Assembly (NCBI GenBank): GCA_963935595.1
Contig: OZ012559.1
Span: forward strand, 16,391,001-16,455,000
Direction: 5' to 3'
Source of the DNA: Schoenobius gigantellus
Lineage: Eukaryota; Arthropoda; Insecta; Lepidoptera; Crambidae
DNA length: 64,000 nt
Shown: one piece after another, positions 1-12,102 of the stretch
How positions within the stretch are numbered: the first letter of the stretch is position 1
Layout of the letters: the number at the start of each line of letters is the position of its first letter
Made by a program: the position numbers and the translations under genes
Notes under the pieces: generated by a model
The model's database searches: none
What the model was told of the DNA's origin: nothing
Seen by the model: the letters and a program-made list of their open reading frames with translations, nothing else

Positions 1-310
1 ATAATTTCCGGTCATGCTAATTAAGATCTTACGATCATGCCCGGGTTTAACGCGTAGAGCAGTGCCTCGAGATCTTATATGGGTTAAATTCTCACTTATT
101 GGATAAATATTTTTGGTATTCAGAGAGGTAAGAGTATAATTATCATCTATACTCATATTATAAAGAGTTTGTTTGTATTGAATAGGCTTCGAAACTACTG
201 AACCGATTTTGATGAAAGTTGGTATAGGGATAGTTCGAGACCAGGGGAAGGATATAGGGTAATTTTCCTACGGGAAAAATCAGACGGGAAAAGTTTTCCT
301 ACGGGAAAAG
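1..310 (+). repeat. Helitron-type repeat remnant
   Basis: Contains aaagagtttgtttg, actactgaaccgattttgat and cctacgggaaaa motifs, like the interiors of the Helitrons at 8090-8562 and 51968-52235. No clear ends. Confidence 0.4.
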
Positions 311-569
311 TTATATTCTAATAAACAGCTAGTAAATAGCTGTTTATTGAAATACTATACACTCTTATACGATTGCAGTACTGTCTCGCTAGGGCATTTA
401 CAAAAGGTATGTACCCATTTTCATCGGAATGAATTATTTCCCTTTGGTAAAAATTAACAAACGTGTACCTTATGCCGGCACTGCTACAATTTTTCAATGC
501 AAAAGTAATAAATACATTGTCTATAGTTCCTGAATTGTTTAAGTATTCTTTTCTTTCAAAAGCGTCCAT

Positions 570-770
570 TGTCTAGTAGTTTAAACTACCCGATTGTAAT
601 CTAGAAGTACGGGGTTCGTTTCCTCGTGAGAGCAGATTTTTTTCCGTTCGGTTTAGCCGGTGTTAGGGCTTCTGAGCTCGCCTAGCTAGCTACCACCGTC
701 CTACCTAAAGTAACAACGTCAATAACATTATTGTGACAATATTGTTATTATTGAAAGGGGAATTATAAAC
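570..770 (+). repeat. SINE: degenerate tRNA head plus LINE-like tail
   Basis: B-box-like ggggttcgtttcctcg at about 611, then a tail with gttagggcttctgagc, cctagctagctaccaccg and iterated aacattattgt text, as in the better copy at 39200-39555. Confidence 0.5.
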
Positions 771-3623
771 CGATCGAATAAAAAAGCAGGTAGCGACTGA
801 TGATGAGATACTATTTTAATAACTTGAGCGGTATGAATTTGAGTAAGCGAAAAATTAACTAAACTGACAACGAATATTAATTATTAATAAAATCCAGAAT
901 GAGCTTACAAAAAGTGTGTTTAGAATAATCGATTTTGGATATTAAAATTTTAAACGTGCGACTAAATTACTATGTGAGAGACTAGAAATACAGAGACCTC
1001 ATCTTTTGGTATAAAAAAGGGCAGGGGGACGGGGGGCGAAGCCCCCCGCCATCACTTATGAAAACAAGGGACAAAATTGCCTACTGTAGGTTAGGTTAGG
1101 TTCAGAACATGACCATGCGTAGCGGAGCGAGCGAAGCGAGCGCAGCGTCATACCGTATTCTATGGGAACCTATACCACTGAAATCATATTATTAAGATCT
1201 TCCAATTTTAACATCTTTTAATTCTTAAATAGGTTCAAGGTGTGGCACAAACATGATTAACTTATACACAACCCAACCTTTTCCCATACATTTTGAGATT
1301 AGGTTTGTGAACGTTTCAAAAATTAATATCTCGAAAACTATGCATCGCCGAGAGGGGGGAGAGTGGTACAAGGGGTGGCTCCCCTCCTCCACTCGTTATT
1401 AATTTTCAAAAATTATTAACAATGATTTAAAAGAAATTTGAGCCAAAGTACTCTGCTCATTATGGTATTTTTCAAAGTGGTTTTTATATTCGAAACACCT
1501 CATTTAAGATAAAATACCGCTCAACATAAATAAATAATTTGCCAAATACTGAAAAAAATTGTTTGAGTGTCACTCAAACAAATATTAGGTCGCTCAAATG
1601 TTATGAAGCTTCTCATTTTGTATTTGAAGTAAGTCGAATGAATGTTTATAAGTTACTGTTCTGTTAATTTATCGTCATTCGCAGTCACTTAGTAATACAA
1701 TAACCCAAATTAATTATTTTTCTATCTAAAATTTTTCATTTACAGTCACTCGTTTAAATACTACCCTTATTGAAATAAAAACTGATAGCTGTCATTGATC
1801 TATCAAAATAGCCCAATCAAAGGTTGACTGTCCTTCACTTTCGTCAAAATTATATAAAATGTCCAGCCCCGCCATTATTGCCCTAGAAATATGCTTCATG
1901 TTCCACATACGTACTGTGTATCGTGGTAATTCAAATTCGATAGAAGGTTTAAAAAAATTAATGACATAAGCAGGAAACATCTGGATAAGTTGTATCTATT
2001 CTGTAGTAGGCTGACATGCATTAGGTTGATCACCGACGGCCTTTTTTTATTTTTTTTTCTCGGGGGGAAATGCGTAACCGCACCGTACCCGCCGTTGGCT
2101 AGACAGCGAGCGTGTGTACGACGGCCTAGCCTAGTGAATTTCTAACATTGTTTAGAATAAGAATAGGTTAACATTAGTACAAAACTATGTTTTTAAGTAG
2201 TTATTTTACTAAGCATGAGATACTTTTATATTTTGTGGCTCAGTTGTATCCAACTTAATCATAATTGTTTTTTTTTTAAAGGTATGTTATTCAACTAATT
2301 TAGAAAATAATCAACAGTAATATAATCTCTTGAAGGTTTGTCAAAACAATATTTAAATAAATTATAACTTAAAAATTGCGAAACACACATAGGGATGATT
2401 AGTATAGCCCTAGTAATGCTCTACCTTCCTCTTGCGCGCATTTTTGGGAATCCTGTATGTATAGCAACAACAACATGAAAATATTACTGTGCAAGGTCTA
2501 TAACCTTTTACAGTATTAATTAACAAAAAGACCTCCTTTGTGTTGGTAAGGGGACCTCCTTTAGTAACATTTCAGTAATAGTTTCATGTTGCAGCATTAA
2601 TAATGAACACTTTTCCCTCTGAAGTCTCTACCTTTGCCGCTGTTATTCGAGCGCTGGCCTAGCGCTCGAGGTGACAGTTTCCGCCCGGGCCCGGATTAGA
2701 CACAGTCGGCTGATCGGTCATCGAACGCTTCCGAAACACACCTATGTACAGCTGCATCATATTATATTAAATAATGTTATATGGCAGTCATAGCGACTGT
2801 GTCATGTCGTAATATTGCGTTCTTCGAGATGATTGAACAACTAAAATACAGATTTAGCGATTGTCTTTTGTCTGGAAGCTACACACAATACACCAGATTA
2901 TTCCCCAGGCAGGTAACATGCTTCCTTACTACAGAGCCCTCCTCTGACTTCACACAAGAGTATTAAGAACTCGCTCTTTTGTGAATTCGATTTAATTGGC
3001 GCCTTGTCCGTGTTCATTGTTAAATCCACTTGTCGAGCGTTGTGCACACGTCATCCGAGATCTCAGCCATGACAAATACTACAAGCAGCTACAGAAGGGG
3101 CTCACCTTGATAGTAGCCCATGGAGAAACACACAAAAAAATCATCTCCTTACAATGGTGAAGTATATGTCTAAAACTGTCGCACTTAAACTGCATCAAAA
3201 CATTATTTACTGCAACGTGGTGACGCATATTGATTGACCCAAATTAGGCTTAATAAATATACCTAGTATGTAATGTTCAGTTAAGAGCTCTCTCTGTTAC
3301 CGACCACTATGGAGTTATCAATATAATAATTATTATACAAGATGGTTATTATTTGACATCTCGAACGCAATATATTTCAATGGTTTTAAATTGAAAAAAT
3401 AGCATTATACTTTGTGAAAACATTTGCCTTGCATGTCTTATAGGTATTTTTGCAAAGCTCATAGTCAACAAAAATGACAGCTTAAGACATTTTATTTTAA
3501 GAAGACAACGACAACATATACCTGAGGCTTCTGTGTGCTGGCCCTGTGATCGAAAAACCTCTTCACGTTCCAGAGGTAAGATTAAAACAAATTGAAACAG
3601 AGACGCCGTTATTTAAGTGCCCG
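771..3623. other. Non-coding stretch, nothing recognised
   Basis: AT-rich. Holds a GC-rich hairpin near 1024-1050 (ggggggcgaagcccccc), a short ttaggttaggtt run at about 1087 and an 11-bp-arm palindrome at 1558-1582. Short frames have no domain. Confidence 0.6.
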
Positions 3624-4045
3624 TTGATTTACTACCAAACGTAGATAGAGCACTTCATACAAAAACGCGCTTGAAATCTGTCACCTAATCGACTATACAT
3701 TTGTACGCTGTTAAATAGGTAGTTGAATATGCACACCCGAATTAAAATTACCATAAAGAAAGTACCGTATTTATCGAATTCAACCTTATTCTTTATTATT
3801 ACGGCAACTATTTGAAGTACAACCGTGTGCAGTTACATCATTTCATACCTAGCCACATTAAATTTGACGTTTTAGTAATTACTACAAGAAAATACCAACT
3901 TTATAGTCTCAAACATAATGCTTAAAATTGCTTATCGCGTTGTCGCTCCAACGCATGGAAAAGAACTGCACGAGGCCCGATTGGGCAGTTCTTCACCGGC
4001 CCACTTTTCGAACGTTAGCGTTATCTACGTTTGGCAGTAAATCAA
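3624..4045. mobile_element. TIR element, about 420 bp
   Basis: Terminal repeats ttgatttactaccaaacgta at the left and tacgtttggcagtaaatcaa at the right (one or two mismatches). No target duplication is evident and there is no ORF. Confidence 0.5.
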
Positions 4046-5225
4046 TGGTATAGCCCCAAAAAGCTCCGCGCGCTAAAAAGAGGCGCCCATCATAAATATA
4101 TCTATACACTTCTCCAGGTAGTCTCTTATACAATCTCTTAAATAATACTCGTAACCCAAAACCTGACTTATCCTAAATTCCATCTCATGCTCACCGGAAA
4201 AAGGTTACGCTATACTAAACAAACAACACTAAAGTAGTTGATGAATCAATTTTGTTTTAAAAAAGGAACATTAGATGAACGTTCCGTTATTTTGCCAAAA
4301 AAAGGTTTAACTGTCAAATAAAGATAACACAACGCAAGTTCCATTTGACAGTTTGATAGCTTTTCTGTATCCATTCTTTTTTGTCCGCTACCTTTTAAGA
4401 GATGAGATACGTCTCGTAGCTGTTTACTAGTGCGTCACGAATGTATAATGTGTAAGCTTTTAAACAAACAATAGAAAATCCATTACAGGCGAGATTCCTT
4501 CTCAAATACAAATGTTGTTATAGTACTCGAGCAAGTGTATTTTCTGTAAAGGATAGTGTGTCTCTATGCCTTTGCTTAGTATATGCTTACGAAACTAACA
4601 ATGAAAAAAACATGGTTTCATCACACGGAAATCCTAATATTTATGAAATTAATCTATGAAATATAAAGCAACCATATAAAACCATTTGGAATAGCCTATC
4701 AATTTAATACTAGCTTTGCTCGCGACCACATCTGCATAAGATGATTATACTATCTGAAATGTTAACTCAGAGAGATAGTTTAAGAGATAGGTAGTTTAAA
4801 GTTATAATGTCAAATGTCATTCAAGTTCGTACACCCAAACTCTTAAACATTACTAATAATAATAATAATATTGGTGGAGTAAAGTGTTATTATGCACCAT
4901 GTTGCATCACTGCGCTTCGTTTATAATCCTTCTCTCGTCAACACGGCTCCATTATCAAAACTAACAAAGTGACAGACAATGTTCATCAGAAGCCATTGAT
5001 GTGATTGGTCGAACAATGCTAGGGCGTTCGCACAATGCCAGCGAGTGACGTGGTCGCGTGTTTACTTGAACGGAACCGGGAAACAACTGGATACTAATAA
5101 TTTCACTAAGGCAGGATCAGGATGTTTTTCTTCTGAATTCTATTCAAGTCGATCCTATCTCATCTTTAATATGAACAAGACTACTTAGTTAGTCTAAAAA
5201 TATGGCATTTTGACACAGGGACAAG
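4046..5225. other. Non-coding stretch, nothing recognised
   Basis: AT-rich, with a short (aat)n run at about 4855-4870. No repeat ends or exons seen. Confidence 0.6.
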
Positions 5226-5412
5226 TTGAACAAGTTCAAAAAAGGAGGTTAGAATAGAAATATTCTAAACTGACTGAATTTTGACCTTGTTACGAACAAG
5301 GTCAAAATTCAGTCAGTTTAGTATGTAAATACGAGTATATTGCTGTATTCTAAATTGAGAAACTAGAAACAAAGAATATTTTTATTCTAACCTCCTTTTT
5401 TGAACTTGTTCA
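5226..5412. mobile_element. Fold-back MITE with nested palindromes
   Basis: Outer arms gaacaagttcaaaaaagg and ccttttttgaacttgttc; an inner perfect hairpin around 5265-5320 with arm actgactgaattttgacc. No coding. Confidence 0.7.
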
Positions 5413-5539
5413 AAATTAACATTGACGTTAAGGTTTGCTTGTAGTTATTTGATAGTTCGAAAATTCCTCACGTTACCAAAATTTAAAATTTGATAGCACA
5501 TAAAATAGTCCAGTTGAGTGTTAGTTAATTAGTTAGTTT

Positions 5540-6003
5540 GGCTGGGCTCTTACGCACTTAGCCTCATGATTGGGCCATTGTGCGTCCTAATCTACGTCTG
5601 CTTCTATCCTACTCCATCCATCCCAGGGCCTCCCAGAACGCCAGCAGCCTGTGTGGGCTACTACATGCTTCCAGTATAGATGCCGGGGAGTGGAGAAGTT
5701 TTGCCCGTTGATCTGCCACTAACTTTTCGGCTTTTATCTCTCTTTAGTCTGATGAGGGATCGGGCAAGCTTCTTGGATGGTACCGGGATTGCATCTTTTG
5801 TATGTTTGCATCCCTCATTGGTTCTCCACTCTATTAGATGATGTTCCTCGGTTTTCTCACGCAGTCAGGTTTTTATGTGGGCCTGTGGAATGGGTAGTAG
5901 GGGCTCTGGTCCGTACACTTTCGTGTTTGAACCCCTCTTATCTGCTGCGTCGTTGCCAAGTGAGTCGCTGTGTCCTTTTATCCATTCCAGTTGAGTGTTA
6001 TGA
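5540..6003 (-). pseudogene. LINE ORF2 RNase H-domain fragment
   Basis: The minus-strand frame starting near 6001 reads QLEWIKGHSDSLGNDAAD, the RNase H motif GH-x-GN-x-AD found in R1, I and Jockey-related ORF2 proteins, followed by a downstream region with KKLARSLIRLKRDKSRK. An in-frame stop (after PIPQAHIKT) and further stops show it is decayed. No RT part is next to it. Confidence 0.75.
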
Positions 6004-6296
6004 GTATAATGATTAATTTTTGTAATTACTGGTACAATAAATTTAAAAAAGCTTTGCTATGACGTCACCATCACACCACCGATATCTATATTAATAGTAA
6101 TTCAACACATTAACTTGGCATTGTTAAGTTTAACATTTAAGAACAATTAATCGTTTGACATCTCTGCAAATGGAGTAATACGAAATTTGACAAGTAACCA
6201 TTATTTTATTTACAACAGTCCATCAGTATTTCGCATTCATGATTTGAATAATCATGACTCTCATGACACTTAAATATTGACCGTTTTGGCCATTAG

Positions 6297-6352
6297 GTAG
6301 CTATAGGTGTGAATTCCATAGCGTCGCTACGGAATTCACACCTATAGCTACA
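6297..6352. repeat. Hairpin, 21-bp stem
   Basis: gtagctataggtgtgaattc and its inverse around a 13-base loop. Isolated; may be a remnant of a fold-back element. Confidence 0.7.
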
Positions 6353-7595
6353 TACATTAGCTTATTGTTTTAGTTAATAAAACTAAAGCTATTTCCGTAA
6401 GTATTTTATTTTACAATATTTATTTATCGTTACCTAGGTCCACGGTCACTATAGAAGTATAAAACTATGTTAACTTTTAATCCATTTGTCGGAAAATTTT
6501 CTATTTCAGATTGCTAACAAATTGATTAAACAGCTATTTTAAGGACCGGGCTACGTTTAACGATAATTTACGACACGCATCGTCGGTCGTTGAATGATGA
6601 AACGCAAAAATCTATAAATCTACCGCCATATTTTGATCTTTTAATTCTATAGATAGATAGAAAGTTTTACTCACAAAGTAATATTCATTGTCAACTTATC
6701 TGCATTAAAAACATCAAGTGATAATGTCGGTGAATAAAACGGTGTGGATTTTGTGCGGAAGAGCACGACGAATCAAAAAAGGTTTGAGTACTGTAGGTCC
6801 TACTAATGACTCTTATCGCATACCGCAAAAGATTAGTATTTTTGAAATTGACAGAAATAGTTTTTTTTATTATATCACAAAATGAGAATATTTCATCCTA
6901 CCATGGTATTAAAACAAGCACAAAATCACCGTGCACCATTTCACTCTCACACCATCAACATTTATGACCGTCACCCGAAGATGCGGCAGAACAACATTCG
7001 ATAGTCAATAATATGTGTCTTAAAATGCTCAGTGTAAATTACGTCTAGATGTGCCCAGACCCTAATAGTAAAAGGAAAAGTTAAACGTGGGCTGATTAAA
7101 CTACCTAATGATCACATCGACCTTATCTGTAACGTTCCGATGGAATCGATGAATTGGATTTTTTGCTACCTTCATTAGCCAATGTGTCAATCATTGTACT
7201 GTCATACCTTTAACACTGGCAAATTGCTGATTGGAATCCTGTAATTACCATTGAGTGTTTAATTTATAAATAAATTAGGATATTAACGCTTGTTATTTTT
7301 ATTAGGAATATTACCAATTCCCTAATGTAAGTAGGCCTTTTGTCTTGTATTATTCTATTTTTAAATGACGTTGTTACAATAGACGTACAATAAGAGAATC
7401 AGTGGCAATGAAAATAAACCGCTAAATAATATATGTTACTAAGCGCAATTTCGAGAAAATTCTTTTACTAACTACTCCTGTGCCATTTTAATTAAATATT
7501 GACATCATACGATAGTCAAAAACAAAAGCTTTTGACGGATCGACAAATGTGGGTAGCTAGAAATAAAATGACTATTTTTTACGTGTATATGTATA
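6353..7595. other. Non-coding stretch, nothing recognised
   Basis: No repeat, RNA or exon signal that I can support. Confidence 0.6.
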
Positions 7596-7599
7596 TACA

Positions 7600-7775
7600 T
7601 CTTACGTACGTATACATCTGCGAAGAAATTCAAAAGTATTCATAAAGTCGACCAATCCGCACTCGGCCAGCGTGGTTGACCAAGGCTGTATCATTCTAAC
7701 ATAGGGAAGGCTCGAGTCCCTCGGTGGGGAAGCATATAAGCTGTGATTATGATGATGATTTTTTCGACGAAACTG
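7600..7775 (+). mobile_element. tRNA-type SINE with GAT tail
   Basis: Contains tcgaccaatccgcactcggc, cagcgtggttgaccaaggc, ccctcggtgggg and a gatgatgatt tail; same family as 34084-34273. Confidence 0.65.
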
Positions 7776-7795
7776 GTAATATTTTTGTACACACA

Positions 7796-8010
7796 CTTGG
7801 CTCTCATCTCACCTGATGGTAAGTGACGATGAGGCCGAAGATGGAAGCGATCTTTACCTGGACTTCTCAACAGCCGACGAACTGGCCATCTTCATAACAT
7901 TGCAGTTAATAAAGATTAACATTGTTATTATTGCAACAAACGCGGGATAAGACGTATACTTGGGTAGCTTAGCCAGGAGGCCTTTAAAGCCCTACCGCCA
8001 ACCAATATTC
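7796..8010 (-). repeat. LINE 3' tail, reverse orientation
   Basis: Contains ctcatctcacctgatggtaa and aacattgttattattgcaac followed by gcctttaaagccctaccgcc; the inverse of 23935-24180. Confidence 0.55.
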
Positions 8011-8089
8011 TACTTTCTTATATGTTACTTTGCATTATCATTATAAATGCTAAAATAATGCTCAAACAATTTGAAAAATGACAAATTAA

Positions 8090-8562
8090 AAGGAAAAGTT
8101 CCCATGTACTTATATATAGACGCACGCACAGCCGCTAATGGTAGAAACGTGAAATTTGGACGGTTGTTTTAATTCAAAATGCGGACGCACACTAAGATGG
8201 GATTTTAAAAAAATATAATGAAGGGATGAAATAGGGGTTGCAAGTTTTGTATGGAAAAATCTTTAAATTAGCAATGATTTTGCTAAAACTAGAGATTTAT
8301 GCTCTTAAAATATTTCATTGAATACGTGTTTCATGGTTTATTGGAATTCACCCCCTTAGGCTGCAAAATAGGGGTTGAAAGTTTCTATGGATAATACTTA
8401 AAATCTGCTCCAATCTATGAAATTTATTATTCGAGCTCCTAAATATAAATAACAGTATTCTGTATAATATTACAAGCTACAAAATTATTTTTCCTCCGGA
8501 AAATATAAAATTCCCACGGGAAAACAATAATAACGCGGGCGAAGTCGCAAGCGGTAAGCTAG
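8090..8562 (+). mobile_element. Helitron-like element, ragged 5' end
   Basis: The interior has repeated aaataggggttg(c/a)aagttt blocks and a 3' end gcgggcgaagtcgc...aagCTAG|A. The start is uncertain (near 8090). Confidence 0.55.
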
Positions 8563-8574
8563 AAAATCAATAAA

Positions 8575-8660
8575 GAAAAAAAACCTCGTCTCGGGCGGGA
8601 TTTGAACCCTTGTCTCCAACATACCGTGTTGACGCCTAGACCACTTCGGCCACCGAACTC
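8575..8660 (-). repeat. tRNA-derived SINE head
   Basis: Minus strand: A box GTGGCCGAAGTGGTCTAGG and B box AGGGTTCAAATCCCGCCC, then a T/A-rich tail. A fragment of the same head occurs at 9590-9635 on the + strand. The leftover acceptor stem does not pair well, so not a working tRNA gene. A (TTC)n microsatellite follows at about 8728-8757. Confidence 0.6.
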
Positions 8661-9377
8661 TTCCCAGCCCCGACGAAATTCACAGCTGTATTGATCTCCT
8701 TAATTCTTTGTTAAGCCAGAGTAGTCTTTCTTCTTCTTCTTCTCTTTCTTCTTCTTTGCACATTCCCACTTTATGTGGGATCGGCTCTCCTAATATGTCT
8801 GCGCCAAGATGTACTGTAGTTTTTATTCACTGTTAATAATTACGTATCGACATCCAATTTATCGACATCCGATTTCTTGAAAACTTAAGACCAAGCAAAC
8901 TTACAATTTTAAAATATTTATGGTTATTACGCTATATCGCCCATTTTAAAAATATCACGATATTTCAGTTATTTTCTCAGTATTACAATTAAAATGCCGT
9001 TAAAATGACGCAGAGCATAGCAGAAAAAATTGATACTTTAAAATTAAAAAATCCTCTAAAAATGCGACGTTGCCAACTCGTTCAGAATTTACATATCCTC
9101 TTAAACATTCGGCTTATGGATTAAAACGCAGTCTGTGTAACGGACATAGAAAAAAACTCTAATTTTTAGCTTAGAAAACATTTAATTGATGGCAAAAATT
9201 TATGTCAACCATAATCTGCTGACCACTGTAATTCTTCATAATTTTCGTGGAGCCGCTGGGAACACTTGTATGGAATTTTAATAGTTGGCGTGGAGTCGCT
9301 GGTACCGAAATTTTGGAGCGCTGGGAATTTGCCATTTTTTATGTGACTTTCGAATGCGATTGCGATTTTCGAATTTT

Positions 9378-9569
9378 TAAGAGCCCTGTGAACGATCAAA
9401 CATGTTTGTCAAACTTCACGTTTTCATGAAATCCAGATACTTTCCAAACACATCAAACACGGAGTTCGTTTGTCAAACGCATAAAACACAGCCCTAAACG
9501 AACAAACAAGTTTGTCGAACACGTAAATTTGACAAACATGTGTGATCGTTTACAGTACAGGGTCCTTTA
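9378..9569 (+). mobile_element. MITE with cagggctctt-type termini, copy 1
   Basis: The left end taagagccctgtgaacgatc and the right end gatcgtttacag..cagggtcctt are inverted. The interior cttcacgttttcat and tccagatact is shared, in opposite orientation, with 56465-56638. Confidence 0.6.
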
Positions 9570-10307
9570 TAAGTATGTGAATTCGATCCGGTACGTTGGG
9601 AACACGGGTTAAAATCCCGCCCGAGACGGGGCTTTTATCATCATTGATTTATTTATCATTTTTCATTATTCTTCTGCGGGGGTGTTGTAGTAGAGTGGAT
9701 TAATTGAAAAAGGTAGTAATAACTCACACTTGAGTATTTAAAAATTGATGTGATTTTAAAAGTCAATTTCGTTGATTTCCATAAATTTATTCGATCGACT
9801 TGGTGATAAATCATGTCCAAGCCATGCTCTTTCCATTAAACCCGTTCCCAAACAGTTTAAACGCCAGTTTCCTCATCTGGAAAACCGGCGAATCTGACGT
9901 AGCACCGGGTGGATATTGATTTATTCAGCAGCATTGGTTAACGAGTCAGAAAACGTAGCGAGCTAACACGTCTGTCGAAGTCGAAAATCATGCCTGCTCT
10001 CGACAACATTTTAAACTGGCAAATATGCTGTTTAATTCGCTTTGAACGTTTACTTTGAACATTTTCATTTTTATAGAGTATTATATCTATATTTTTATAG
10101 TTACAATTATTATAGCTAACTGTAACGTAAAATAAATAAATATTTAAGTAGTTAGCTAATGTATATAATAGAACAGACGTAAAATTCGATTCCGAGAATA
10201 ATAACTATCTAATCCAAGCGAATTCGATACCTTGAAATCATCAGCAGTTCGGTAGACTGATGATGATAGAGATATTGCAAATTTTTGAAAAAGCGTAGGA
10301 GATATCT

Positions 10308-10489
10308 TCTTATATATAAAAATGAAACGCTGTGTGTTTGTCTCGCAAAAACTCTGAAACGGCTCGACAGATTCTTACGAAATTTTCTGTGTTTATTTGA
10401 ATATGTCAAAGGAAGGTTTAAAAGTACATTTGGACCCAGTAGGTGGCGCTGTAATCGCCGGGCAGGACAACGTCTGCCGGGCCCACTAG
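10308..10489 (+). mobile_element. Short Helitron-like element, tandem copy 1
   Basis: Begins TCTTATATATAAAAATGAAA and ends CCCACTAG, with a GC-rich hairpin (ggcagg...tctgcc) about 10 bases before the CTAG, the Helitron 3' hallmark. The second copy follows at once, head to tail. Confidence 0.75.
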
Positions 10490-10658
10490 TCGTATATATA
10501 AAAATGAAACGCTGTGTGTTTGTCTCGCAAAAACTCTGAAACGGCTCGACAGATTCTTACGAAATTTTCTGTGTGTATTTACATAGGTCCAGGGAAGGCT
10601 TAAACATGAAATTGGTGGCGCTGCAATCGGGCAGGACAACGTCTGCCGGACCCACTAG
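10490..10658 (+). mobile_element. Short Helitron-like element, tandem copy 2
   Basis: Begins TCGTATATATAAAAATGAAA and ends CCCACTAG|T. Differs from copy 1 by small changes and a short deletion after aaaca. Confidence 0.75.
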
Positions 10659-10664
10659 TCTTCA

Positions 10665-10890
10665 ATAATTTTTTTGACCGACTTCGAAAAAGGAGGAGGT
10701 TCTATGTTCGACTGTATCTATTTTTTATGTATGTTCACCGATTACTCCGCCATTTGTGGGTCAATTTTCAAAATTCTTTTTGTAATCGAAAGAGTGCACT
10801 CCCATGTCCTGATCTGATGATGGAATCCCAGGCAAATCGAGGGAAACCCTTAAATTTCATAGGCACATTCAACGTGTTTCATGATTTTTC
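10665..10890 (+). repeat. Interspersed repeat (gaccgacttc family)
   Basis: Starts ttttttgaccgacttcgaaa and contains ccgattactccgccatttg. Recurs inverted at 32580-32790 and near 58000-58190. Common in Lepidoptera by memory; class not assigned. Confidence 0.55.
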
Positions 10891-11021
10891 TTAAGATATT
10901 CTTAACGGTACCAATTAATTTTAACGTTATTTTATAGGTACCTATTGTCTAAGTCAAAGAAATATATTCATAAAGACAAAATTAAACAACATCATAATTA
11001 TAATTTTTTGAGCGCATTATA

Positions 11022-11256
11022 CCGGGTGTAACGGAATACCGCAATAATATTTAAGGTTGTTGATTTACAAAAAAAATGTTTTATGACTATTCTTTGTATT
11101 TTTATTATATGCCGATACTTTCGATTTAATACGCTTAACAGTTCATTGTATTAAATCGAAAGTAGGCATATAATAAAAATACAAAGAATAGTCATAAAAC
11201 ATTTTTTTTGTTAATCAACAACCTTAAATATTATTGCGGTATTCCGTTACACCCGG
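11022..11256. mobile_element. Palindromic MITE with TA target site
   Basis: Almost the whole element is an inverted repeat: arms of about 107 bp beginning CCGGGTGTAACGGAATACC, loop near 11124-11148. TA flanks both ends, as in Tc1/mariner insertions. No coding capacity. Confidence 0.8.
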
Positions 11257-11900
11257 TATAAGCCGCTACAGAATTATGTTGCATTTATTTTCGTACAGAG
11301 TCATCATGACCTTTAAAATATCTATAATGGACTTAATGCATACGGAACAATTGCTAAGGATTCAATGCATTGAATCAAGGCGAATACAACTTGTGTAGGA
11401 CATGGCGTTTCTTAGGATATTGTTTCCTACAACGCCCATATCGGTGCAGTGTTTATAAACATCTCGGAATGTACATTTCAACAACAAACGCTTAAGGCCG
11501 ATCTGGCTGAAATACTCGTACAGTTTGAGTTACACCTATAAATATACCAACGCCGTATTAAGTGTTTATGTTCGTATATATTAGTTTATAAATTATCGTC
11601 CTTTATCCGCTTAAATCATTTAGCCTAATGCTCTAAGTGTATCCGTCGTAAAACGGATGTTTTCAGTTCGATACGAATATATGATTATAATAAGAAACAT
11701 GAAATACGCAAATCCTAGCTAACGTGCATTGGAAAAATTTCCTACATATAAGTTACGCGCGAAAAACATAGCCCTTTCCTTGCAGTTGGGTAATAGGTAT
11801 TTTAAGATTTACATGACTTTTCTGAAGTGCATTTATTCATAAAATATCACGATAAAGACAGTGACGTATGTCTAGAAATACATGTAAAATTACCAAATAA

Positions 11901-12102
11901 TCTTCTTTATATAAAATTCTCGTGTCACAGTGTTTGTAACCAAACTCCTCCGAAACGGCTTGACCGATCTTTATAAAATTTTACGTGTATATTCGGTAGG
12001 TGGTTATGAGAATAGGTCGTAAACAATTTTTATACCCGGAGGTGATAAGGGTTTTTTGACAATTATTATGGCGACACGTACTTAGATCGCGGGTATAGCT
12101 AG
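11901..12102 (+). mobile_element. Helitron-like non-autonomous element
   Basis: Contains ataaaattctcgtgtcac and ccgaaacggcttgaccgat and ends atcgcgggtatagCTAG. Same family as 28960-29107 on the minus strand. Confidence 0.65.

Noticed and set aside
1085..1105. Telomere-like TTAGG repeats
   Set aside because: Only about three units; too short to mean a telomere or an interstitial telomeric array.
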